Part shown: positions 7,725-14,876 of the stretch, in pieces
Position numbering within the stretch: the stretch's first letter is position 1
Layout: each line of letters opens with the position of its first letter
Assembly (NCBI GenBank): GCA_948823415.1
Contig: CAQKRU010000019.1
Coordinates: 1 to 17,244 of the forward strand
Source: an uncultured Eubacteriales bacterium
GTDB taxonomy: Bacteria; Bacillota; Clostridia; Oscillospirales; Acutalibacteraceae
Reading direction: 5' to 3'
Length of the DNA stretch: 17,244 nucleotides
Notes under the pieces: generated by a model
Told to the model about the DNA's origin: nothing
Seen by the model: the letters and a program-made list of their open reading frames with translations, nothing else
The model's database searches: none
Position numbers and translations under genes: made by a program

Positions 7725-8335
7725 AAAAAAGTAAGTTGTATCGTTTTATAGTCGCGATTATACGGCCTTTTGTGCGGGTTTTGTATGGGCTAAAAGTTTC
7801 TGGAATTGAAAATATTCCGCAAAGCGGTGGGTGCATTATTTGTCCAAACCATACTTCTAACGCCGATCCTGTCTTGCTTGCCGTTACTTTTCGCCGGCAA
7901 ATTTATTTTATGGCAAAGGCTGAGCTGTTCAAAAATCGGATTTTAGGTGTGCTTTTTAAGATGGTAGGGGCTTTTCCTGTAGAACGCGGCAAGGGCGACA
8001 CTTCGGCAATTGACACTGCAGAAAATGTGTTAGACAGTGGCGAGCAGCTAGGGCTTTTTATAGAGGGAACCCGCTCTAAGGCTGGAGATTTTTTGCGGCC
8101 CAAAACAGGTTGCGCGATGATTGCTTATAAGACGAAGGTCCCGATTATTCCTGTCTGCATAACGGGCGCAAACGAGTTTAGGGTGAAAATTTTCAAAAAA
8201 AATCTGATAAAGATAGGTGCACCAATATATCCAAGCGACTTGAATATCACCGAAGGCAGCGGCAAGGAATTTCGCGAGGCTAGCCGGCTAATCATGCAAA
8301 ACATAAAAGACCTTGCGCCCGATTTTAATCAATAG
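7721..8335 (+). CDS. plsC: 1-acyl-sn-glycerol-3-phosphate acyltransferase
   Basis: This 204-residue membrane-associated acyltransferase makes phosphatidic acid from lysophosphatidic acid. The catalytic HX4D motif is NHTSNAD (H44, D49). FPVERG (85-90) and the substrate-phosphate motif EGTRS (115-119) follow, then the PIIPVCITG block. The N-terminus carries a hydrophobic stretch (about residues 7-22) suited to membrane association. The start ATG overlaps the cmk stop codon (ATGA), and there is no strong RBS of its own, which fits translational coupling. It is the last gene of the fhs-to-plsC run and is followed by a terminator. Confidence 0.95.
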   Translation: MKKSKLYRFIVAIIRPFVRVLYGLKVSGIENIPQSGGCIICPNHTSNADPVLLAVTFRRQIYFMAKAELFKNRILGVLFKMVGAFPVERGKGDTSAIDTAENVLDSGEQLGLFIEGTRSKAGDFLRPKTGCAMIAYKTKVPIIPVCITGANEFRVKIFKKNLIKIGAPIYPSDLNITEGSGKEFREASRLIMQNIKDLAPDFNQ

Positions 8336-8355
8336 ATTTTTACATACAAACATAC

Positions 8356-8387
8356 AAAAAAGAGGCTCCATTGCGAACCCCTTTTTT
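8356..8387. terminator. Bidirectional terminator between plsC and pcrA
   Basis: The arms AAAAAAGAGGCTC (8356-8368) and GAACCCCTTTTTT (8375-8387) pair with two mismatches around a 6-nt loop. The outer A and T runs supply a U-tract in each direction. It lies between the convergent ends of plsC (plus) and pcrA (minus). Confidence 0.75.
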
Positions 8388-8417
8388 CTTATTTAGAATA
8401 TATAAATTTTATTTAAA

Positions 8418-10796
8418 TCAGCTTTTTTCTAATTTAGCATAATTTGCCATGAGCTTTTTTATCCCGATTTTGTCAAAGTTAATCTCCAAAAGCATATCGT
8501 TGCCCATGGGCTTAACCACCAGCACAGAGCCCTTCCCAAAAACTTTATGCATCACAACGTCGCCCACCACAAAAGAACTGACCTTATATTCAGGCTTTTC
8601 GATATGGTTAAACGTCCGCGCAGAGGCAAACATCGTGCTTTTAACCGGCTGCCTTGAATTTAGCAGTTTAATGTCATTAAACATCTTTTGAACAATGCGC
8701 TTATTTTCGGTCTTTTCAATTAGATCTTCCGGGATTTCGCAAGTGAATCTCGAGGGCTTGTTCCTGGTAGTGCAGCCAAAAAGCAAGCGAGTCTCCGCAT
8801 TCACGATATAAAGATTCTGCTTAGCCCGGGTTATCGCCACGTAGGCAAGCCGGCGTTCTTCCTCAAGCTCCTCTGGATTATAAATGGCTTGGTTGCCAGG
8901 GAAGATCCCCTCCTCAAAGCCCGGCAAAAATATAACGGGAAACTCCAGCCCTTTCGCCGAGTGGATGGTCATCAAAGTCACCGCGTTGGCGTTGTTGTCG
9001 TAATTATCAATATCCGTCATCAAAGAGATTTCTTCCAAAAAGCCACCCAAAGAGGCCGCATCGCCATTTTCTTTTTCGTACTTTATAATGTTAGAAGACA
9101 GCTCATTAACGTTCTCAATGCGGGCGTCAACATCGTCCTTTTCTATCTTAATGCTGCCAATGTAATCAGTGTCATCTAGAATTTTCTGATACAAATAATG
9201 CAAGGAAAAATCCGGATTATTCGCAATCTCAATAAAATTGTCAATCAGCCTGGCAAACTTTTTAAGCTTTAAAGCCGCGCGCAAAAGATCACCGTATTCA
9301 TCGGCATGGCGAATAACATCAAGCATGCTTTGGCCGGTCTGAGCCGAGATTTCCGCAATTTTAGAGATAGTTTTTTCGCCAATAGAGCGCTTTGGCCGAT
9401 TAATAATCCGACGCAGCCGAATTTCGTCATTCGGATTGTTAATAACGCTAAGATACGCGATCATGTCGCGGATTTCCTTGCGCTCATAAAATCTGTGGCC
9501 GCCAATAATCCGGTAAGGAATCCCAGACTTTATAAAAGTGCGTTCAATGTTGCTAGACTGCGCATTCATCCGGTACAAAATGGCAAAGTCAGCGTAGTCA
9601 TCGCCATCAGCAATCTTGTTCAAAATAGTCTCGGCGATATAATTGGCCTCGTCGCTCTCGTTAAAAGAAGTATGTACATGAATTTTTTCGCCGGCATCAT
9701 TTTTCGTCCAAAGCTTCTTGCCCTTGCGCTCGCTGTTATTCTCAATTACCGCATTAGCCGCGTCCAAAATATTCTGAGTCGACCGGTAATTTTGCTCAAG
9801 TTTAATTATCTTCGTACCCCGATAAGTCTTTTCAAAATTCAAGATATTCTCGATAGTAGCGCCCCTAAACTTATAAATACTCTGGTCATCGTCGCCCACC
9901 ACGCACAAGTTTTTTCGCTTTTCGCAAATTAACTTTATAAATTCATATTGCACCTTGTTGGTGTCCTGATATTCGTCCACCATGACGTAGCGGAACTTCT
10001 CCTGATAATGCGCCAAAATTTCCGGAAATTTCTTAAAAAGCAAAACCGTTTTAAATAAAAGATCGTCAAAATCCATAGCATCAGCGTCAATCAAGCGCTT
10101 TTGGTACATGCTATAAACTTTGGCAATTTGCGTTAGCCGAAAATCATTCCCAGCCTGACGCGTGTATTCTTTATAGTCAATCATGTTATCTTTAGCGTGG
10201 GAAATCGCCGCTATAATCGACTTATGTGGCAAAATTTTATCATCAATATTCAAAGCAGCCTGGCAATCCTTAACCAGCCGCTTCACGTCGTCAGTGTCAT
10301 AAACCGTAAAGTGAGAAGAGTAGCCCAAGTTCTCCGCATGCCGGCGCAAAATTTTAGCGCAAGTAGAGTGAAAAGTGGCCGACCAAACGTCGTTTCCAGC
10401 CTCGCCCAACATGTTAACAAGGCGTTCTTTCAGTTCGTTCGCAGCCTTGTTGGTAAAAGTAATGGCCAAAATCTGCCACGGTTTAGCCGAGTCAACACTC
10501 AAGCCCGCGGGGAAGGGGAGATCAGCACCTTCACTTTCAAGATACGATCTTAAATTATCAATATATTTCTCGTCAACAAAACCCGGAACAACCTCGTCAT
10601 TATAGGCGTTGCCATATTTTATAATATTTGCGATCCGATTAACCAAAACCGTAGTCTTGCCGCTGCCAGCGCCCGCCAAAACCAGCAGAGGGCCATTTAT
10701 CGTAAAAATCGCTTGTTTTTGCTTATCGTTCATGTGTGCAAAATCTTTTTCGATTATCTTTTTTCTTAACTCCAAAAATTCGTTCAACTTTTTCAT
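8418..10796 (-). CDS. pcrA: ATP-dependent DNA helicase PcrA (UvrD/Rep family)
   Basis: This 792-residue superfamily 1A helicase translocates 3'-5' in repair, rolling-circle replication and clearing of stalled RNA polymerase. Motifs in order are: Q-motif region DKQKQAI, Walker A AGAGSGKT (41-48), Ia ITFTNKAA, II DEYQDT (274-279), III GDDDQSIYKFRGA (301-313), IV QNYRST (335-340), V TIHSAKGLEFPVIF and VI AYVAITRAKQ. The C-terminal VGDVVMHKVFGKGSV stretch is the Tudor-like region that binds RNA polymerase. Between motifs I and Ia there are about 40 extra residues (roughly 61-104) compared with Bacillus PcrA. The ATG at 10796 is preferred because AAAGG lies eight bases upstream; a longer frame starts at an ATG at 10829 that is buried in a hairpin. 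It lies downstream of a small membrane-protein gene and probably shares its promoter. Confidence 0.95.
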   Translation of the reverse strand: MKKLNEFLELRKKIIEKDFAHMNDKQKQAIFTINGPLLVLAGAGSGKTTVLVNRIANIIKYGNAYNDEVVPGFVDEKYIDNLRSYLESEGADLPFPAGLSVDSAKPWQILAITFTNKAANELKERLVNMLGEAGNDVWSATFHSTCAKILRRHAENLGYSSHFTVYDTDDVKRLVKDCQAALNIDDKILPHKSIIAAISHAKDNMIDYKEYTRQAGNDFRLTQIAKVYSMYQKRLIDADAMDFDDLLFKTVLLFKKFPEILAHYQEKFRYVMVDEYQDTNKVQYEFIKLICEKRKNLCVVGDDDQSIYKFRGATIENILNFEKTYRGTKIIKLEQNYRSTQNILDAANAVIENNSERKGKKLWTKNDAGEKIHVHTSFNESDEANYIAETILNKIADGDDYADFAILYRMNAQSSNIERTFIKSGIPYRIIGGHRFYERKEIRDMIAYLSVINNPNDEIRLRRIINRPKRSIGEKTISKIAEISAQTGQSMLDVIRHADEYGDLLRAALKLKKFARLIDNFIEIANNPDFSLHYLYQKILDDTDYIGSIKIEKDDVDARIENVNELSSNIIKYEKENGDAASLGGFLEEISLMTDIDNYDNNANAVTLMTIHSAKGLEFPVIFLPGFEEGIFPGNQAIYNPEELEEERRLAYVAITRAKQNLYIVNAETRLLFGCTTRNKPSRFTCEIPEDLIEKTENKRIVQKMFNDIKLLNSRQPVKSTMFASARTFNHIEKPEYKVSSFVVGDVVMHKVFGKGSVLVVKPMGNDMLLEINFDKIGIKKLMANYAKLEKS

Positions 10797-10823
10797 TTTA
10801 TCAGCCTTTATTTTTAATTTTAC

Positions 10824-10849
10824 GAGCATTTATTTTTTAGCAAATGCTC
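10824..10849. repeat. Hairpin-forming inverted repeat in the pcrA leader
   Basis: GAGCATTT (10824-10831) and AAATGCTC (10842-10849) are perfect 8-bp arms around a 10-nt A/T-rich loop. Neither strand has a U-tract after it, so it is not a classical terminator. In the minus-strand RNA it buries an alternative pcrA ATG (10829-10827), and a strong unpaired AAAAGGAG (10866-10859) sits just upstream of the stem. Confidence 0.5.
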
Positions 10850-10872
10850 TATGTAGGACTCCTTTTCAACTC

Positions 10873-11127
10873 CTAATCTGCAGTTACAGAAACTTTTGCA
10901 ACAGGAGAAATTTCTTCAATTTTTTTGGCAAATGTTTTTTCTACATTTGAATTTTTAATGTTATATAAAATTTCATCAAGTTTTTTTGCCGATTCAGCTT
11001 CATGAATTTTAAAGCTAACAGAAATAATCATAAAATTAGCCAGCAAAACAATCAAAATCAAGATAACAAATATCCAATTTCTATCTTTGCTTTTTGTGCG
11101 TTTTTCTTTTACGTTTATGTTATTCAT
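10873..11127 (-). CDS. Small single-span membrane protein, function unknown
   Basis: This 84-residue protein is not recognised. Residues 1-17 are strongly basic and polar, residues 18-38 are one hydrophobic segment (WIFVILILIVLLANFMIIS), and the remaining 45 residues are charged and probably helical. The positive-inside rule predicts a cytoplasmic N-terminus and an outside C-terminal part, like many small division- or envelope-associated proteins. It is well supported as a gene: AGAGGG lies seven bases before the ATG, and a near-consensus promoter sits at 11170-11198. It ends 76 nt upstream of pcrA on the same strand with no terminator between, so the two are probably one transcript. No Cys, lipobox or catalytic motif is present. 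Confidence 0.75.
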   Translation of the reverse strand: MNNINVKEKRTKSKDRNWIFVILILIVLLANFMIISVSFKIHEAESAKKLDEILYNIKNSNVEKTFAKKIEEISPVAKVSVTAD

Positions 11128-11169
11128 AAATCAGCCCTCTTTACGTGGATTTTGAGTTTTTTCAATACT

Positions 11170-11198
11170 ATTATACAATATTTGAAAAATTTTTTCAA
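11170..11198 (-). promoter_or_regulatory. Promoter for the small membrane protein-pcrA unit
   Basis: On the minus strand there is a -35 TTGAAA (11198-11193), a 17-nt spacer and a -10 TATAAT (11175-11170). Transcription should begin about 35 nt before the ATG at 11127. It diverges from the glmS promoter, with 12 nt between their -35 boxes. Confidence 0.8.
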
Positions 11199-11210
11199 CG
11201 CTGTGTGTGG

Positions 11211-11239
11211 TTGATAATCGCAAGGTTTTGTGGTATACT
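11211..11239 (+). promoter_or_regulatory. Promoter for glmS (extended -10)
   Basis: The -35 TTGATA (11211-11216), a 17-nt spacer and the -10 TATACT (11234-11239) preceded by TGG form an extended -10 promoter. It predicts a start near 11246 and so an untranslated leader of about 140 nt before glmS. Confidence 0.78.
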
Positions 11240-11384
11240 TAATAAGTTATGACCGCAAAATGAATATCACGAAATCACAAAGAATCGGGTTTTGCGATAA
11301 TATAAATAAAGTGTTTTTGGGCGCGTACTTAGAAAACATCGGATGTTTGCGTACTTATAAATGTTTATTAGGGGGAGTTAACGC
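11240..11384 (+). promoter_or_regulatory. Long 5' leader of glmS
   Basis: This is the stretch between the glmS -10 box and the glmS ATG. It contains the complementary segments CGCAAAA (11254-11260) and TTTTGCG (11290-11296), which could close a stem with a 29-nt loop. Further on is a palindrome between direct repeats (11323-11357). It ends with the RBS AGGGGGAG just before the ATG. The conserved core of the glmS ribozyme (for example an AGCGCC segment) is not visible. A regulatory role is inferred only from its length and structure. Confidence 0.45.
11323..11357. repeat. Palindrome flanked by 9-nt direct repeats in the glmS leader
   Basis: GCGTACTTA occurs at 11323-11331 and again at 11349-11357. 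Between them AAACATC (11334-11340) and GATGTTT (11342-11348) form a perfect 7-bp inverted repeat around a single G. The arrangement resembles a repressor operator placed downstream of the promoter, or a small RNA hairpin near the RBS. Confidence 0.6.
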
Positions 11385-13220
11385 ATGTGCGGGATAATTG
11401 GCTACATCGGCTACGATAACGCTACGCCGCTGCTTATTGAGGGCTTGAAAAAGCTGGAATACCGAGGTTACGATTCTGCTGGGGTCGCTGTCCATACCGA
11501 GCACAGCTTGGAGGTCGTAAAAGCTAAGGGGAAGCTTTGCGCTCTTAGCGAAAAATTGCAACAAATGCCGCAGCTAGTGGGAAATTTAGGGATAGCGCAT
11601 ACCAGATGGGCTACGCATGGCGAACCTTCTGAGCAAAATTCGCATCCTATTTTAAGTGCGTCCGGAAAGTTCGCGGTTGTCCACAACGGAATCATCGAAA
11701 ATTACATCGCGATAAAGGATGAACTCTTAAAAAAAGGAGTAAAATTTTCATCCGACACGGACACCGAAGTCGTGGCGCAGCTGCTCGATATTTATTATGA
11801 CGGCGACGTTCTGAGCACTGTTATTAAGGTTATAAGTAAAATTGAGGGCTCGTACGCGTTGGGGATAATTTGTGCACAGCGCCCGGACGAATTGATTGCA
11901 GTGAAAAAGGCCAGCCCGCTTATTGTGGGCGTTGGTAAAGGTGAGAATTTCATTGCTTCGGACGCGACGGCCATAGTATCTCGGACGAAGGATATCATCC
12001 GGCTGGAGGACGAGGAAATAGCTATAATTAGGGCGGGTAGCGTTAAGATTTATGATAAGGCGAAAAATGAGATCTCGAAAGAGATTGTCCATATCGACTG
12101 GGATGTTGCCGCTGCGGAGAAGGCGGGCTACGAGCATTTTATGCTCAAGGAGATAATGGAGCAGCCGACGGCTATTATGAATACGATTAAGCCGCGGATT
12201 AAGGATGGTAAAATTGACTTTGAGCAAGACGGAGTCAGCTTTTCTATGGCCGACTTAAAAAATATAAATAAGATCTGCATTCTGGCGTGCGGCTCGGCCT
12301 ACCACGTGGGGTGCGTTGCTAAATATATTTTTGAGAAGATTCTTCGCAAACCTGTTGAAGTCGCGGTTGCTTCTGAGTTTCGATACATGAATCCTATTGT
12401 TGACGGTAACACTTTGGTCGTTGCGATCAGCCAGTCTGGCGAAACGGCCGACACCTTGGCTGCTATGAAGGAGGCAAAAGCGCTTGGCGCGAGGGTTTTG
12501 TCCATTGTGAATGTGGTCGGCAGCTCCATTGCGACTTGCTCGGACAACGTGCTATATACCTGGGCGGGGCCCGAAATCGCCGTCGCAACCACAAAAGCCT
12601 ACAGCACGCAGCTGTGCGTCGTCTATATGCTGGCGATTTACATGGCAAAAAAGCTTTCCAGAATAAATTCCGCGCAACACGCCGCGTTTGTAGAAGATTT
12701 GCTCAACCTCCCTTCAAAGGTGGAGAAAGTATTGACGGCTCAAGAGTTAATCAAGTCTTTGGCAAAGAATTTTTATGACTGCAAGAACGTATTTTTCATC
12801 GGCAGAAACACCGACTACTCCGTTTCTCTTGAGGGTTCCTTGAAGCTGAAGGAAATTTCGTATATTCATTCTGAGGCCTACCCTGCCGGGGAGCTCAAAC
12901 ACGGCACGATCTCTTTAATTGAAGAGGGCACGCTGGTTGTGGCTTTGGCGACCAATGATGCGCTGTTTGAGAAAATGATCAGCAATATAAAAGAGGTCAA
13001 GGCCCGCGGCGCGACGGTTTTGACTTTGACCACGGAAATGCATAGGGCAGAGGCGGAATCTGTTTCGGACTACTGTATATGTATACCCAAGACTTCGGAT
13101 ATGATGATGCCTTCGCTGGCCGTTCTTCCGCTGCAGCTTTTTGCTTATTATATTGCCTATTTAAAGGGTTGCGACATCGACAAGCCGCGAAATCTGGCCA
13201 AGTCTGTCACTGTTGAGTGA
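11385..13220 (+). CDS. glmS: Glutamine--fructose-6-phosphate aminotransferase (isomerizing)
   Basis: This 611-residue enzyme makes glucosamine-6-phosphate from fructose-6-phosphate and glutamine, the entry step to UDP-GlcNAc and peptidoglycan. The N-terminal Ntn glutaminase domain begins MCGIIGYIGY, with Cys2 as nucleophile after Met removal, then RGYDSAG, AHTRWATHGEPSEQNSHP and HNGIIENY. The C-terminal isomerase has two SIS domains with CGSAYHVG, SQSGETADTLAA, TKAYSTQ and HSEAYPAGELKHG, and the conserved tail KPRNLAKSVTVE. The length is canonical. The start is forced by the Cys2 requirement and supported by the AGGGGGAG RBS. It is preceded by its own promoter and a leader of about 140 nt. 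Mature protein is cytoplasmic. Confidence 0.97.
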   Translation: MCGIIGYIGYDNATPLLIEGLKKLEYRGYDSAGVAVHTEHSLEVVKAKGKLCALSEKLQQMPQLVGNLGIAHTRWATHGEPSEQNSHPILSASGKFAVVHNGIIENYIAIKDELLKKGVKFSSDTDTEVVAQLLDIYYDGDVLSTVIKVISKIEGSYALGIICAQRPDELIAVKKASPLIVGVGKGENFIASDATAIVSRTKDIIRLEDEEIAIIRAGSVKIYDKAKNEISKEIVHIDWDVAAAEKAGYEHFMLKEIMEQPTAIMNTIKPRIKDGKIDFEQDGVSFSMADLKNINKICILACGSAYHVGCVAKYIFEKILRKPVEVAVASEFRYMNPIVDGNTLVVAISQSGETADTLAAMKEAKALGARVLSIVNVVGSSIATCSDNVLYTWAGPEIAVATTKAYSTQLCVVYMLAIYMAKKLSRINSAQHAAFVEDLLNLPSKVEKVLTAQELIKSLAKNFYDCKNVFFIGRNTDYSVSLEGSLKLKEISYIHSEAYPAGELKHGTISLIEEGTLVVALATNDALFEKMISNIKEVKARGATVLTLTTEMHRAEAESVSDYCICIPKTSDMMMPSLAVLPLQLFAYYIAYLKGCDIDKPRNLAKSVTVE

Positions 13221-13372
13221 GTTTTTGTAATTGTTCAAATTTTCCAGAAATTTTTAATGTAATTTTGAATATTAACCGCGGTGTTTGGCCAAGATATAAA
13301 TATCAGCAAATCTAACGCTCAGGCAATTTTAGCCAAGATTTGTTAATTTATGTTTATTGGAGGCGATCATCT

Positions 13373-13543
13373 ATGAGCGACAAGGACGCGAACCCCTGCA
13401 TAAAATGCTCGGTTGTCCAGTGTAAGCACCATTGCGGAACGGTGGACTACTGCGCGCTGGACGAAATACAAGTGGGCACTCACGAAGAAAACCCAACCGT
13501 GGTCCAATGCACCGACTGCGAATCCTTTGAGGTGAAAGGTTAA
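13373..13543 (+). CDS. DUF1540 Cys-rich small protein
   Basis: This 56-residue protein has seven cysteines (positions 9, 12, 17, 21, 27, 46, 49), arranged as CIKCSVVQC, then C-x5-C, and a final VQCTDC before SF. This is the pattern of DUF1540, small putative metal-binding proteins common in Clostridia and Bacilli with no established role. Metal binding is inferred from the Cys pairs. The ATG at 13373 is preferred to an in-frame ATG at 13340 because GGAGG (13359-13363) lies nine bases before it and the domain begins soon after. It lies 152 nt after glmS with no convincing terminator or promoter in between, so its transcription is unclear. A terminator hairpin overlaps its stop codon. Confidence 0.85.
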   Translation: MSDKDANPCIKCSVVQCKHHCGTVDYCALDEIQVGTHEENPTVVQCTDCESFEVKG

Positions 13544-13562
13544 AATTTTCACCGGATTTTTT
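13531..13562 (+). terminator. Intrinsic terminator overlapping the end of the DUF1540 gene
   Basis: GGTGAAA (13531-13537) and TTTCACC (13547-13553) are perfect 7-bp arms, followed by GGA and a run of six T (13557-13562). An outer AATCC/GGATT pairing can extend the stem past a bulge. The left arm lies inside the last codons of the gene and the loop contains its stop codon. Confidence 0.55.
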
Positions 13563-13613
13563 AAAATTTATTTTTCTTTTGCGGAAATAAAAATGCAAAA
13601 AATTGTGTTTTTG

Positions 13614-13642
13614 TTTCCTTTTTTTTTCGATTATGGTATAAT
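13614..13642 (+). promoter_or_regulatory. Promoter for azlCD (extended -10)
   Basis: A perfect TATAAT at 13637-13642 is preceded by TGG, an extended -10. No good -35 is visible at the standard distance (TTTCCT at 13614-13619 is poor), but a T-rich tract lies upstream. The predicted start leaves a leader of about 78 nt before azlC. Confidence 0.6.
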
Positions 13643-13726
13643 AATTTTATCTGTTGATGCTCGCCACTGCGCGCTTGTTTACATTTTATGGCAGTTTAAA
13701 TTTGGGTTAGGAGGCAGTACATAATA

Positions 13727-14467
13727 ATGGAAAAAAGCAAATCTTTGTTTATGCAAGGCTTAAAAGAGGGTTTTCCCATTGGAATTGGATATTTGCCGCT
13801 TGCCTTTTCTTTAGGCGTTAATGCGGCTACGGACGGTTTTCAGTTTTTCACGTCTATTGCCATGTCTTTGTTTAGCTTTACCGGGGTTGGCCAGATGAAT
13901 GCAATGGCTTTGATGCTTGAGAATGCGACTTATTTTAGCATTTTTATTGCGCTCATGGTCATTAACCTTAGGAATATCGTGCTTTCGCTGTCTTTGACTC
14001 AAAGATTAGAGGAGAACGTGAGTTTGTGGAAGCGCTTGATAATTGCAATGGGGAATACTGATGAAATTTTTGCGCTTACGATCCGAAGAGAGGGCAAAAT
14101 CCCGGCAGATTATTTTATCGGCGTTATGACGTTCCCTTATTTAGCTTGGTCCGTTGGCGCCATAATCGGCAACTTGGCAACTACTCTTGTGCCAAGGGAT
14201 ATCTGCATAGTGATGAGCATGGCGCTGTATGCTATGCTGGTGGCTGCAGTTGTTCCGGCGGTTAAGAAGTCTCGACCGATCTTATTTGTTGCACTTTTGT
14301 CCGGAGCATTGAGCTTTATTATGCAAGGGGTCAAGCCCATAAGCGATATTTTGATCAACCTAATGGGCAAATCGGCTTCGTCTTGGATTTTGGTAGCAGG
14401 CTCAGTCTTCACCGCGGCGGTCGCTGCGTGCATTTGGCCAGTTAAAGATAGCGAGGAGGAAAATTAA
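13727..14467 (+). CDS. azlC: AzlC family protein, branched-chain amino acid export permease
   Basis: This 246-residue polytopic membrane protein belongs to the AzlC family, the large subunit of the AzlC-AzlD exporter of branched-chain amino acids and their analogues such as 4-azaleucine. The N-terminal FMQGLKEGFPIGIGYLPLAFSLGV block and the helical segment with FTGVGQMNAMAL are typical of the family; about six to seven hydrophobic segments are evident. TTAGGAGG ends 12 bases before the ATG. Two bases separate its stop from the azlD ATG. The natural substrate in this organism cannot be told from sequence. Confidence 0.9.
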   Translation: MEKSKSLFMQGLKEGFPIGIGYLPLAFSLGVNAATDGFQFFTSIAMSLFSFTGVGQMNAMALMLENATYFSIFIALMVINLRNIVLSLSLTQRLEENVSLWKRLIIAMGNTDEIFALTIRREGKIPADYFIGVMTFPYLAWSVGAIIGNLATTLVPRDICIVMSMALYAMLVAAVVPAVKKSRPILFVALLSGALSFIMQGVKPISDILINLMGKSASSWILVAGSVFTAAVAACIWPVKDSEEEN

Positions 14468-14469
14468 AA

Positions 14470-14805
14470 ATGAACAACACTTATGCGATTATCGGCGTAA
14501 TTATTTTGTTTGTTACGACTTATTTTACCAGGATGTTGCCGCTAGTTTTTTGCAAAAAGCCGATCCAAAACACGTTTTTAAAATCTTTGTTAGCATATTT
14601 GCCGTACGCCGTTTTAACTTCCATGTTGATCCCAGAAATCTTTAATGGCCTGTACGGCTTAATCCCCGGCATTTTAGGGTTTATCGTTGCGGTGGCGCTA
14701 TCTTATCTCAACCGCAGCCTGATTGTTGTTTTGGCGGTCTCAACCGTGGTTACGTACATCACCATGATATTTAACCCTCAAATAATGGCCATGGTTGGGG
14801 CATAG
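14470..14805 (+). CDS. azlD: AzlD family protein, small subunit of branched-chain amino acid exporter
   Basis: This 111-residue hydrophobic protein with about four membrane segments starts almost directly after azlC. The segment TYFTRMLPLVF near the N-terminus and SLLAYLPYAVLTSML are typical of the AzlD/YqhC family. AGGAGGA (14454-14460), inside the end of azlC, lies nine bases before the ATG. In the family AzlD works together with AzlC, and the immediate adjacency supports that here. A strong terminator follows. Confidence 0.9.
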   Translation: MNNTYAIIGVIILFVTTYFTRMLPLVFCKKPIQNTFLKSLLAYLPYAVLTSMLIPEIFNGLYGLIPGILGFIVAVALSYLNRSLIVVLAVSTVVTYITMIFNPQIMAMVGA

Positions 14806-14822
14806 TGAGCTCTAAATAAAGC

Positions 14823-14859
14823 AAAAATTCCGCTGATTTATCTTCGGCGGAATTTTTTT
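14823..14859. terminator. Bidirectional terminator between azlD and the recombinase gene
   Basis: AAAAATTCCGC (14823-14833) and GCGGAATTTTT (14847-14857) are perfect 11-bp arms around a 13-nt loop, followed by more T residues on the plus strand and preceded by A residues that give a U-tract on the minus strand. It separates the convergent azlD and tyrosine recombinase genes. Confidence 0.85.
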
Positions 14860-14876
14860 ACGTAAATAATCATAAA

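Noticed and set aside
9306..9932. 208-residue antisense frame inside pcrA
   Set aside because: It lies wholly within conserved helicase sequence, without RBS, promoter or domain.
11240..11384. glmS ribozyme in the leader
   Set aside because: The length would allow it, but the conserved ribozyme core segments such as AGCGCC are not visible. Only a covariance-model search could settle it, so it is not called.
13221..13372. Terminator, promoter or small RNA after glmS
   Set aside because: The stretch is A/T-rich with a short direct repeat GCCAAGAT (13288-13295 and 13332-13339), but no convincing hairpin with a T-run and no -35/-10 pair at proper spacing was found.
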